Source: Azospirillum sp. B21
Lineage (GTDB): Bacteria > Pseudomonadota > Alphaproteobacteria > Azospirillales > Azospirillaceae
Assembly (NCBI RefSeq): GCF_008364825.1
Contig: NZ_VTTO01000029.1
Coordinates: forward strand, 1 to 46,500
Reading direction: 5' to 3'
DNA length: 46,500 nucleotides
The position numbers and the translations under genes are program-made. The notes under the pieces are model-generated. The model was given only the letters and a program-made list of their open reading frames with translations, searched no databases and was not told where the DNA came from. Within the stretch, counting starts at the first letter, position 1. The number at the start of each line of letters is the position of its first letter. Positions 36,111 to 43,639 of this stretch are shown here, in pieces.

Positions 36111-36641
36111 ATGCCTGCCATCACCGTGCGGGCGTCCACCGACGCCGACATCCCCGCCATCGCCGCGATCTATGCCCGTCATGTCCTGCACGGCACCGCG
36201 TCGTTCGAGGAGGTTCCGCCGGACGAGGCGGAAATGGCGCGGCGCCGCGCCGACATCCTGGCCCGCGGCCTGCCCTATCTGGTGGCGGAGTGCGAGGGGC
36301 GGCTTGCCGGCTACGCCTATGCCGGGCTCTACCGCACGCGCAGCGCCTACCGCTTCACGCTGGAGAACTCCGTCTACGTCGCCGACGGCATGGGCCGGCG
36401 CGGCATCGGCCGGGCGCTGATGGAGCCGCTGATCGAGATCTGCGAGGCGGCGGGATACCGCCGGATGATCGCGGTGATCGGCGACAGCGCCAACCACGGT
36501 TCCATCGGCCTGCATGCCGCCTGCGGCTTCCGTCCCGTCGGAGTGCTGCCGGCGGTCGGCTTCAAGTTCGGCCGCTGGCTGGACAGCGTTCTGATGGAAC
36601 GCCCGCTGGGCGAGGGGAGCGACGGGCTGCCGGTCGGCTGA
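36111..36641 (+). CDS. GNAT N-acetyltransferase (phosphinothricin/methionine-sulfoximine type)
   Basis: A 176-residue acetyltransferase of the GNAT fold. The acetyl-CoA-binding motif A is GMGRRGIGRAL (V/I-x4-Q/R-x2-G-x-G/A form). The segments TARLYRTRSAYRFT-like (LYRTRSAYRFTLENSVYV) and GFKFGRWLDSVLMER are the signature of the PAT/BAR and MddA group, which acetylate phosphinothricin or L-methionine sulfoximine. It begins five bases after the MFS stop, with CGGAG upstream, so the two form an operon probably controlled by the divergent LysR. Whether this copy acts on such glutamine-synthetase inhibitors or on another amine is not shown. Confidence 0.92.
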   Translation: MPAITVRASTDADIPAIAAIYARHVLHGTASFEEVPPDEAEMARRRADILARGLPYLVAECEGRLAGYAYAGLYRTRSAYRFTLENSVYVADGMGRRGIGRALMEPLIEICEAAGYRRMIAVIGDSANHGSIGLHAACGFRPVGVLPAVGFKFGRWLDSVLMERPLGEGSDGLPVG

Positions 36642-36661
36642 CCCGGCTCAATCCGCCCCGA

Positions 36662-36916
36662 TCAATCCGCCCCCAGCAGCTCATCCCGGCGCGGGCCGGG
36701 CGCCTTCGCCATCGGCACCGTCAGCGGCAGCTCCACCGTGGGCAGCCGCCAATCGACCGGCGGTGCCGATCCCGGCGTCGGCCGATACCGGTCCAGCACC
36801 GCCAGCACGGTCAGCAGCGCCAGGGCCAGCGCCGCCACCAGCAGCCGGCGGTCCACCCCGGCCAGCGGGCCTTTCCCTTCGGCGGGTTCGGTGTCGTCGC
36901 GATCCGGCAGGGCCAT
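36662..36916 (-). CDS. Small single-pass membrane protein of unknown function
   Basis: An 84-residue protein beginning MALPDRDDTEPAEGKG, with one transmembrane helix (LLVAALALALLTVLAVLDRY, about 25-45) and a proline-rich extracytoplasmic tail (RPTPGSAPPVDWRLPTVELP). AGGGGAGGA lies about six bases before the ATG, a strong ribosome-binding site, which decides this start over a 15-codon longer frame. It lies 95 bases downstream of pyruvate kinase on the same strand and may be read through from it. I do not recognise a family. Confidence 0.6.
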   Translation of the reverse strand: MALPDRDDTEPAEGKGPLAGVDRRLLVAALALALLTVLAVLDRYRPTPGSAPPVDWRLPTVELPLTVPMAKAPGPRRDELLGAD

Positions 36917-37011
36917 GCTGCGTCCTCCCCTTCCCATCGGGCCTCTATCGACAGGCCTCATGTCCGGGGATCAGCTTGAACCATGCGGCCGATCGTCACA
37001 ACAGGCGCCGC

Positions 37012-38511
37012 TCACGGAAAGCACGCCGCGGTCTCGCGCTGCATCGTGGAGCCCTGTGACGGCCGATCGACCCACGCGATCCGCAGGATGTTGGTGTTGC
37101 CCGGAACGCCGAAGGGCACGCCGGCGGTGATGACGACGCGCTGGCCTTCCTGGGCAAGCCCGCTGGCATGGGCATAGCGGACGGCCTTCTGCACCATCTC
37201 GGAGAAGCTGCCGATGTCGCGCGTGTGGAGGCTGTGCACGCCATAGGCAAGCTGCAGGCGGCGCGCCGTGGCCATGCTCGACGTCAGGCAAAGGACCGGC
37301 ACGTCCGGCCGTTCCCGGCTGGCGCGCAAGGTCGTCGAGCCGGAGGTGGTGTAGGTCACGATCGCCGCCGCATGGATCGTCCTGGCAACCTGCCCGGCTG
37401 CCGCGGTGATGGCGTCGGCGGAGGTTTCCTGCAGGCTCGGGTGCTGGGATTCGACGATCTTGCGGTAAAGCGGGTCGGCTTCGACGCGCTGCGCGATGCG
37501 GTCCATGATGGACACCGCTTCCACCGGATACTCGCCCGACGCCGTTTCGGCCGACAGCATGACGGCGTCGGCTCCGTCATAGACGGCCGTCGCGACGTCC
37601 GACGCTTCGGCACGCGTCGGCGCCGGGGCGGTCACCATCGATTCCAGCATCTGGGTGGCGACGATCACCGGCTTGCCGGCCAGACGGGCCTCGCGCACGA
37701 TCCGCTTCTGAAGCGCCGGGACATCCTCCGGCGGCAGCTCGACACCGAGATCGCCGCGCGCGACCATCACGCCGTCCGACAGTTCGACGATCAGTTCGAG
37801 ATGCTCGATCGCCTGCGGCTTCTCCATCTTCGACAGCAGCGCGGCACGCCCGCCGATCAGCCGGCGCGCCTCCGCCACGTCCTCGGGCCGCTGCACGAAG
37901 CTGAGCGCGACCCAATCCACGCGCTGCTCCAGCGCGAAATTCAGATCCAGGCGGTCCTTGGCGGTCAGCGGCGACAGCGGCAGCACGACGCCCGGCACGT
38001 TCACGCCCTTGCGGTCCGACAGGCGGGTGCCGCTGACCACGACCGTATCGGCATGGTCCGACCCGCAGGCGGTGACGCTGAGCCGGACCCGTCCGTCGTC
38101 GAGCAGAAGCTCGGCCCCCGGCTGAAGGGCCGCGAAGATTTCCGGATGCGGCATGCCGACGCGCGTCCCGTCACCCGGTTCGGACGACAGGTCCAGCCGC
38201 AGCATCTGCCCCTGGCTGAGGGAGATCGACCCGTCGCGGAAGGTGGCGAGCCGCAGCTTCGGTCCCTGCAAATCGGCCATGATCGCGATGGGGCGGCCGA
38301 ATTCCTGCTCCATCTCGCGGATCGCCCGCAGCCGCTCGCCATGGTCGGCGTGGCTGCCGTGGCTGAAATTCAGGCGAAAGACGTCGACCCCGGCGACGAA
38401 CAGCTCGCGGATCCGCTCCGGCGTCGAACTGGATGGTCCGATGGTCGCCACGATCTTGGTCTTGCGCTGGCGCGGCGGAAGACCTGACGGACTGCTGCGG
38501 AGAAGGGCCAT
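37012..38511 (-). CDS. pyk: Pyruvate kinase
   Basis: A 499-residue pyruvate kinase, converting phosphoenolpyruvate and ADP to pyruvate and ATP. The first strand is RKTKIVATIGPSS with active-site RLNFSHGSH following; the family signature around the catalytic lysine is LLSKMEKPQAIEHL; GVMVARGDLGVELPPEDVP, IVATQMLESM and MLSAETASGEYPVEAV are intact. A normal C-terminal effector domain follows. I start at MALLRSSPSG, with AGGAG about nine bases upstream. Its promoter region contains a LacI-type operator shared with the divergent lacI-like gene, and the glucarate pathway feeds 2-phosphoglycerate, so this copy is probably dedicated to sugar-acid breakdown. Confidence 0.96.
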   Translation of the reverse strand: MALLRSSPSGLPPRQRKTKIVATIGPSSSTPERIRELFVAGVDVFRLNFSHGSHADHGERLRAIREMEQEFGRPIAIMADLQGPKLRLATFRDGSISLSQGQMLRLDLSSEPGDGTRVGMPHPEIFAALQPGAELLLDDGRVRLSVTACGSDHADTVVVSGTRLSDRKGVNVPGVVLPLSPLTAKDRLDLNFALEQRVDWVALSFVQRPEDVAEARRLIGGRAALLSKMEKPQAIEHLELIVELSDGVMVARGDLGVELPPEDVPALQKRIVREARLAGKPVIVATQMLESMVTAPAPTRAEASDVATAVYDGADAVMLSAETASGEYPVEAVSIMDRIAQRVEADPLYRKIVESQHPSLQETSADAITAAAGQVARTIHAAAIVTYTTSGSTTLRASRERPDVPVLCLTSSMATARRLQLAYGVHSLHTRDIGSFSEMVQKAVRYAHASGLAQEGQRVVITAGVPFGVPGNTNILRIAWVDRPSQGSTMQRETAACFP

Positions 38512-38893
38512 GGGCTGGTTACTCCTGAAGATGAGGCGCGGCGGAATGCGGCACGGCGTGTGGGCTGCGGCATTGCCGGGACGGCGGAGCACCGGCGCCG
38601 CCCGGAACCGGGGCTGGCGCAGCGGGCAGAGGATTGGGGACCGCGCTCCCGGCCGGCGGCGGATCGCATCCGATCCCGGCCACGCCGGTTTATGACAGCG
38701 CTGTCATCGGGCACCGTATCGCTGCGCCCATAGCTTGAGAAGGATTTTCTTCGTCGTTTCCTGCGACAAGTCGCCCATCCTCTCGTTCATCTTGCCGAAG
38801 GGGCCTGGAACGGAACCTCCGGAACTTGGCAAACGGCGTTCGACAGCCCTATGTTGTCCTGAACTCTTGAACCGGCTTACCGAAGGGACACTC
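38512..38893. other. Divergent promoter region between pyruvate kinase and the LacI-family gene
   Basis: 382 bases without a convincing gene. It contains one perfect LacI-type palindrome at 38693-38706, almost equidistant (about 182 and 187 bases) from both start codons. The regulator's ribosome-binding site GAAGGGAC ends the region. Open frames extending into it from either side lack conserved-looking sequence. Confidence 0.6.
38693..38706. promoter_or_regulatory. LacI-type operator O1 (pyk/lacI promoter region)
   Basis: TGACAGCGCTGTCA, a perfect 14-bp palindrome with the central CG step typical of LacI-family operators. An identical sequence occurs at 40255-40268, and close variants follow before gudP. 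It lies midway between the divergent pyk and lacI-like genes. Confidence 0.8.
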
Positions 38894-39979
38894 GTGTCTG
38901 ATCCCCTGCCCACCCATAGCAAACGGAAGCCGGGCAAGAAGGCGCCCCAGCCGGATCAAAAAAAAGCGGCACCCCGTACTTCAAGCCGGTCTTCCGGCAG
39001 CGTCACGCTCGAAGAAGTGGCGCGGATGGCCGGGGTGGCGCCGATCACCGTTTCACGGGCGATCAACCGGCCGGAACTGGTGACCAAGGACACGCTGGAC
39101 CATGTGCGGGAGGTGATCGCCCGCAGCGGCTATGTTCCGAACCTGCTGGCCGGCGGCCTCGCCTCCAAGCGCAGCCGGCTGGTGGCGGCGATCGTCCCGA
39201 CCATCGGCAACTCGATCTTCGCCGAAGCGGTCGAATGCCTGACCGATCGGCTGGGCGAGGCCGGCTACAAGGTGCTGCTGGGCCTGTCGGGCTATCCGGC
39301 CTCGCGGGAGGACGAACTGCTCGCCACGGTGCTGAGCCGCCGCCCCGACGCGGTGTTCCTCACCGGCATCACCCATTCGCCCCAGAGCCGGCAGCGGCTT
39401 CTGGCCGCGAAGATTCCGGTCGTGGAGACCTGGGATCTCACGCCGACTCCCATCGACATGCTCGTCGGCTTCTCGCATGAGAAGCTCGGGCGCGCGGTGG
39501 CCGCCTATCTGATCGGCAAGGGATACCGCCGCCTCGGGCTGGTCTGGGCAAGCGACGAACGCGCCGCCGTCCGCCGCCGGGGCTTCGAGGAAGCCGCGGC
39601 CGAACGCGGCGTCACCGACATCCAGGTCGCGATCCTGCCGGCGCCCGGCAACCTGAAGCTCGGGCGTGAAGGGCTGGCGAAGCTGCTGGAGGGGCCGCAG
39701 CGTCCGGATGCCGTCTTCTGCAGCTCCGATGCGCTTGCGCAAGGCGTCCTGACGGAAGCCCAGGCCCGTGGCCTGTCGGTGCCGGGCGATCTCGCGATCA
39801 TGGGCTTCGGCGACCTGGAATTCGCCCCCTATACCTATCCCGCCCTCTCCACCGTGCGGATCGACCGGCAGGCGATCGGCCGGCTGTCGGCCGAAGCGAT
39901 GCTCGCGCGGTTCGAAGACAAGCCCGTCGAGAAGATCGTCGACATCGGCTTCGAGATCGTGGAGCGGGAAAGCACCTGA
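38894..39979 (+). CDS. LacI-family transcriptional regulator (GntR-like) of sugar-acid catabolism
   Basis: A 361-residue LacI regulator. A basic, unstructured N-terminal extension of about 35 residues precedes the helix-turn-helix (VTLEEVARMAGVAPITVSRAINRPE) and the hinge helix (NLLAGGLASKRSR). The ligand domain is a periplasmic-binding-protein fold (about 100-361) resembling E. coli gluconate repressor GntR. The GTG start is chosen for GAAGGGAC upstream; a longer frame from 38735 crosses the promoter region. Its probable operators are the TGACAGCGCTGTCA sites here and before gudP. The effector is likely glucarate, galactarate or a pathway intermediate (inferred). Confidence 0.93.
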   Translation: MSDPLPTHSKRKPGKKAPQPDQKKAAPRTSSRSSGSVTLEEVARMAGVAPITVSRAINRPELVTKDTLDHVREVIARSGYVPNLLAGGLASKRSRLVAAIVPTIGNSIFAEAVECLTDRLGEAGYKVLLGLSGYPASREDELLATVLSRRPDAVFLTGITHSPQSRQRLLAAKIPVVETWDLTPTPIDMLVGFSHEKLGRAVAAYLIGKGYRRLGLVWASDERAAVRRRGFEEAAAERGVTDIQVAILPAPGNLKLGREGLAKLLEGPQRPDAVFCSSDALAQGVLTEAQARGLSVPGDLAIMGFGDLEFAPYTYPALSTVRIDRQAIGRLSAEAMLARFEDKPVEKIVDIGFEIVEREST

Positions 39980-39998
39980 GCCCGGTCTGCCCCCCCGA

Positions 39999-40178
39999 TC
40001 AGGTGAAGGGAAGGTCAATGCCGAGCACCGGAACATTCCGGACCCACTCCGCATGACCGGCTTCGGCCTCGCCTGAATCGAACCCGTGCAGCACGGCGAG
40101 CTCCACCGCCGCCGCGAGTATCGCCATGACCATGAACTTCAAGGCGAAACGTTGAAATTCCGCCGACTGTTCTGACAT
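39999..40178 (-). CDS. Small single-pass membrane protein
   Basis: A 59-residue protein beginning MSEQSAEFQRFALKFM, with one transmembrane helix (FMVMAILAAAVELAVLHGF, about 15-34) and a short tail. A perfect AGGAGAT ribosome-binding site six bases before the ATG supports a real gene and decides the start; an in-frame ATG ten codons earlier (at 40208) lacks one. It faces the lacI-like gene, ending 19 bases from it, and its promoter would lie under operator O2 at 40255-40268, so it may belong to the same regulon. Family not recognised. Confidence 0.6.
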   Translation of the reverse strand: MSEQSAEFQRFALKFMVMAILAAAVELAVLHGFDSGEAEAGHAEWVRNVPVLGIDLPFT

Positions 40179-40254
40179 TCTAATCTCCTGATCACGATGC
40201 GCAGGCATCGGGTGAAAGAGTGGCAGGGCCTTCCCCGCCGATGCCCGACATTAT

Positions 40255-40268
40255 TGACAGCGCTGTCA
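40255..40268. promoter_or_regulatory. LacI-type operator O2
   Basis: TGACAGCGCTGTCA, identical to O1. It lies 77 bases upstream of the small membrane-protein gene on the minus strand and about 500 bases upstream of gudP, so it may control the former or form a DNA loop with the gudP operators. Confidence 0.75.
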
Positions 40269-40319
40269 CTTGACACAATCGCCTGCGCCGCATGACTGGC
40301 TTTACGATGCCGCAGCGCA

Positions 40320-40377
40320 GCGCAGCGCTATTATGAGTCCCGGCCCCTCCGCTCCTTGCCGGTCGCAGCGCTATTAT
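40320..40377. repeat. Half-operator direct repeats CGCAGCGCTATTAT
   Basis: CGCAGCGCTATTAT occurs at 40321-40334 and 40364-40377, 43 bases apart. Each keeps the AGCGCT core and one good arm (CTATTA) of the LacI-type operator, so they look like weakened operators, or like a copied segment. No other copies are seen in the window. Confidence 0.5.
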
Positions 40378-40544
40378 TTAGCCATGACTTGCGGACTTCA
40401 TAGAAGAACCCGGACCATGATCATGAATATGCCCTCTCCCCTGAAGTATAGCCTGACCTAGGCAAACGATGCGGCGCCCTGCCGCAGGTCGTGAGAAGAG
40501 CTTTTTGTTTTCAGTGCGTTAGGCGGATCACATCCTTTTTCCTC

Positions 40545-40558
40545 TGACAGCGTTGTCA
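40545..40558. promoter_or_regulatory. LacI-type operator O3
   Basis: TGACAGCGTTGTCA differs from O1 by one base. It lies about 205 bases upstream of the gudP start codon and includes TTGTCA, a possible -35 element, so binding would block or reshape a promoter here. Confidence 0.7.
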
Positions 40559-40602
40559 TAGAGGCCGCGCGAGAGGCGAAATTTCTCCTTGGATCTCCGG
40601 AA

Positions 40603-40639
40603 TGGCAGCGCTATCAATTTGTCACTGATAGCGCTGCGA
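40603..40639. promoter_or_regulatory. Paired LacI-type operators O4 and O5
   Basis: TGGCAGCGCTATCA (40603-40616) and TGATAGCGCTGCGA (40626-40639) are two imperfect copies with centres 23 bases apart, about two helical turns, so regulators could bind side by side. They are the operators nearest to gudP (125-160 bases upstream). Confidence 0.65.
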
Positions 40640-40763
40640 AACCAAGGGCCGCCCAGTGGCGGGACCCGCAGAAGCGCCAAACCGTGACCTTCCGCAAGGC
40701 ACACGCCAAAGCCCCCCCAAAAAGCAAGAATCGGGCTGGAGCCGGGCGGTATCATAGGGAGCA

Positions 40764-42164
40764 ATGTCCATGTCCGCTGAAGCCTCCATACCAACCGACG
40801 CGGTGGTTGACGGAATGGCCACGCCGCCAACAGCAACACAGGCAGCAGCCGCCCAGGCGAAACCGACGCATGTGCGCTACCTGATCGTGCTCATGCTGTT
40901 CATCCTGACCGCCGTGAACTATGCCGACCGCGCCACGCTGTCGATTGCCGGTCCCGCCGCCGCCAAGCAGCTCGGTCTCGACGCCGTGGCGATGGGGTAC
41001 GTCTTCTCCGCTTTCGGCTGGGCCTATGTGATGGCCCAGCTTCCCGGCGGCTGGCTGCTCGACCGGTTCGGCTCCAAGACCATCTATTTCTTCAGCCTGA
41101 TCACCTGGTCGTTCTTCACCCTGATGCAGGGCTTCGTCGGATTTCTCGGCGCCGGCACGGCGATCCTCACGCTGTTCGCCCTGCGCTTCATGGTCGGCCT
41201 GACGGAAGCGCCGTCCTTCCCAGCCAACTCGCGCATCGTTTCCGCCTGGTTCCCGACGGCGGAACGCGGCACCGCCTCGGCCGTCTTCAATTCGGCGCAG
41301 TATTTCGCCACCGTGATCTTCGCCCCGCTGATGGCGTGGATCACTGCGACCTACGGCTGGCAGTACGTCTTCTACGTCATGGGCGGGCTGGGCATCGTGC
41401 TCGGCTTCGTCTGGATGAAGGTGCTGTACAGCCCGAAGGAACACCCGCTCATCAACAAGGCCGAGCTCGACCACATCGAGCAGGGCGGCGGTCTGGTCGA
41501 CATGGACAATGCCAAGAAGGCCAAGACCGGCGGCGGTCCGAAGCTCGGCTACCTGAAGCAGCTGCTGTCCAACCGCATGCTGCTGGGCATCTACATCGGC
41601 CAATACGCCATCACCACGCTGACCTACTTCTTCCTGACCTGGTTCCCGGTCTACCTCGTCCAGGGCCGCGGCATGACCATCCTGAAGGCCGGCCTGATCG
41701 CCTCGGTTCCAGCCATCGCCGGCTTCATCGGCGGCGTGCTGGGCGGCGTGATCTCCGACTGGCTGATCAAGAAGGGCTACTCGCTGTCCGTTGCCCGCAA
41801 GACGCCGATCGTGCTCGGCATGCTGATGTCGATGAGCATGATCGCCTGCAACTACGTCGATGCCGAATGGCTGGTCGTCGCCATCATGGCGCTCGCCTTC
41901 TTCGGCAAGGGCGTCGGGGCGCTGGGCTGGGCCGTCGTGGCCGACACCTCGCCGAAGGAGATCGGCGGCCTGTCGGGCGGCCTGTTCAACACCTTCGGCA
42001 ACACCGCCGGCATCACCACCCCGATCGTCATCGGCTATCTGGTCGCCGGTTCCGGGTCCTTCGACGGCGCGCTGATCTTCGTCGCCGCCAATGCCGCAGT
42101 CGCAATCCTCAGCTACCTGTTCATCGTCGGCGAGATCAAGCGCGTGGAACTGAAGACGCTCTGA
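40764..42164 (+). CDS. gudP: Glucarate/galactarate MFS transporter
   Basis: A 466-residue proton-coupled anion transporter (ACS family) with about twelve transmembrane helices. The opening VNYADRATLSIAG, the FSAFGWAYVMAQLPGGWLLD segment and the loop DRFGSKTIYFF closely follow E. coli GudP/GarP. An Ala/Thr-rich cytoplasmic N-terminus of about 35 residues precedes helix 1; the in-frame ATG at 40770 is an alternative start two codons in. First gene of the catabolic operon, under the O2-O5 operator cluster. Imports D-glucarate or galactarate (family knowledge); precise specificity is inferred from the next gene. Confidence 0.93.
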   Translation: MSMSAEASIPTDAVVDGMATPPTATQAAAAQAKPTHVRYLIVLMLFILTAVNYADRATLSIAGPAAAKQLGLDAVAMGYVFSAFGWAYVMAQLPGGWLLDRFGSKTIYFFSLITWSFFTLMQGFVGFLGAGTAILTLFALRFMVGLTEAPSFPANSRIVSAWFPTAERGTASAVFNSAQYFATVIFAPLMAWITATYGWQYVFYVMGGLGIVLGFVWMKVLYSPKEHPLINKAELDHIEQGGGLVDMDNAKKAKTGGGPKLGYLKQLLSNRMLLGIYIGQYAITTLTYFFLTWFPVYLVQGRGMTILKAGLIASVPAIAGFIGGVLGGVISDWLIKKGYSLSVARKTPIVLGMLMSMSMIACNYVDAEWLVVAIMALAFFGKGVGALGWAVVADTSPKEIGGLSGGLFNTFGNTAGITTPIVIGYLVAGSGSFDGALIFVAANAAVAILSYLFIVGEIKRVELKTL

Positions 42165-42262
42165 CCCGTCCGCGCCGCACCCCGATCCGCCCCCCTCGTC
42201 ACACGATCATCCGAAAGCGGAGCGCGGCTCCAATCCCGCGCCCCTTCCCTGGAGTTCCCGCC

Positions 42263-43597
42263 ATGGCCACCCAATCCTCCCCCAAAGTCACCGAAATGCT
42301 GGTCGTGCCGGTCGCCGGCCATGACTCGATGCTGCTGAACCTGTCGGGCGCCCACGCCCCCTTCTTCACCCGCAACGTGGTCATCCTGAAGGACAGCGCC
42401 GGTCACACCGGCGTCGGCGAGGTCCCCGGCGGCGAGAAGATCCGCCAGACCCTGGAGGATGCCCGCGCCCTGGTGGTCGGCCAGCCCATCGGCGCCTTCA
42501 ACAACATCCTGAATGCCGCCCGCAAGGCCTTCGCCGACCGTGACTCCGGTGGCCGCGGTCTGCAGACCTTCGACCTGCGCATCGCCATCCATGCCGTCAC
42601 CGCCCTGGAAGCGGCCCTGCTCGACCTGCTCGGCCAGTTCCTGGAGGTTCCGGTCGCGGCCCTGCTCGGCGAGGGCCAGCAGCGCGACGCGGTGGAGATG
42701 CTGGGCTACCTGTTCTATGTCGGCGACCGCAACAAGACCGACCTGCCCTATCGCTGCGAACCCGATGCCAGGAACGACTGGTTCCGCCTGCGCCACGAGG
42801 AGGCCCTGACGGCCGATGCGGTGGTCCGCTTGGCAGAAGCCGCCCACGACCGCTACGGTTTCAACGACTTCAAGCTGAAGGGCGGCGTGCTGCCCGGCGA
42901 GCAGGAGATCGAGGCGGTGACCGCGCTCGCCAGGCGCTTCCCCCAGGCGCGCATCACGCTCGACCCCAACGGCGCTTGGTCGCTGGAGGAGGCGATCCGC
43001 CTGTGCAAGGGCAAGGGCGACGTGCTGGCCTATGCCGAGGATCCCTGCGGCGCCGAGAAGGGCTATTCGGGCCGCGAGGTGATGGCGGAGTTCCGCCGCG
43101 CCACCGGGCTGCCGACGGCGACCAACATGATCGCCACCGACTGGCGCCAGATGGGCCATGCCATCCAGCTGCAGTCGGTCGACATCCCGCTGGCCGACCC
43201 GCATTTCTGGACCATGCAGGGCTCCGTCCGCGTCGCCCAGATGTGCCATGACTGGGGCCTGACCTGGGGTTCGCACTCCAACAACCACTTCGACATCTCG
43301 CTGGCGATGTTCACCCACGTCGCCGCCGCGGCGCCGGGCAAGATCACCGCGATCGACACCCACTGGATCTGGCAGGACGGCCAGCGCCTGACCAAGGAGC
43401 CGTTCCAGATCAAGGGCGGTCTGGTCGCCGTCCCGCAGAAGCCGGGCCTGGGCGTCGAGATCGACATGGACCAACTGGCCAAGGCGCATGAGCTCTACAA
43501 GGAACACGGCCTGGGTGCCCGCGACGACGCCATCGCCATGCAATACCTGATCTCCGGCTGGACCTTCGACAACAAGCGCCCCTGCCTCGTGCGCTGA
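42263..43597 (+). CDS. gudD: Glucarate dehydratase
   Basis: A 444-residue enolase-superfamily enzyme that dehydrates D-glucarate (or L-idarate) to 5-dehydro-4-deoxyglucarate. Catalytic residues align at a one-residue offset with E. coli GudD (446 residues): the KxK motif at K204/K206 (FKLKGG), metal ligands in ITLDPNG, YAEDPCG and TATNMIATDW, and the general base H338 in WGSHSNNH. The signature ETGLFYVGDR-like MLGYLFYVGDRNKT is also present. I start at MATQSSPKV, with TGGAG upstream; the longer frame lies in gudP as shadow. It follows gudP by 98 bases. Confidence 0.97.
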   Translation: MATQSSPKVTEMLVVPVAGHDSMLLNLSGAHAPFFTRNVVILKDSAGHTGVGEVPGGEKIRQTLEDARALVVGQPIGAFNNILNAARKAFADRDSGGRGLQTFDLRIAIHAVTALEAALLDLLGQFLEVPVAALLGEGQQRDAVEMLGYLFYVGDRNKTDLPYRCEPDARNDWFRLRHEEALTADAVVRLAEAAHDRYGFNDFKLKGGVLPGEQEIEAVTALARRFPQARITLDPNGAWSLEEAIRLCKGKGDVLAYAEDPCGAEKGYSGREVMAEFRRATGLPTATNMIATDWRQMGHAIQLQSVDIPLADPHFWTMQGSVRVAQMCHDWGLTWGSHSNNHFDISLAMFTHVAAAAPGKITAIDTHWIWQDGQRLTKEPFQIKGGLVAVPQKPGLGVEIDMDQLAKAHELYKEHGLGARDDAIAMQYLISGWTFDNKRPCLVR

Positions 43598-43639
43598 CTC
43601 CCGCCCCGCGACGACAAGATTGCTTTGGAAGGAAAAGAG

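Larger units (their letters stand above)
40179..40763. other. Regulatory region before gudP with an operator cluster
   Basis: About 585 bases with no convincing gene. It contains the operator sites O2-O5 (40255-40639) and two copies of CGCAGCGCTATTAT (40321-40334 and 40364-40377), a half-operator variant. A short CGCAG microrepeat occupies 40311-40328. AT-rich segments around 40410-40450 and 40500-40540 could hold promoters. The gudP leader (40640-40763) is otherwise unremarkable. Confidence 0.6.

Noticed and set aside
40311..40328. CGCAG tandem as a possible CRISPR or satellite seed
   Set aside because: Only about three 5-6-base units; too short and without spacers.
40270..40461. 63-codon frame within the operator region before gudP
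   Set aside because: It overlaps operator repeats, lacks a ribosome-binding site and looks like chance.
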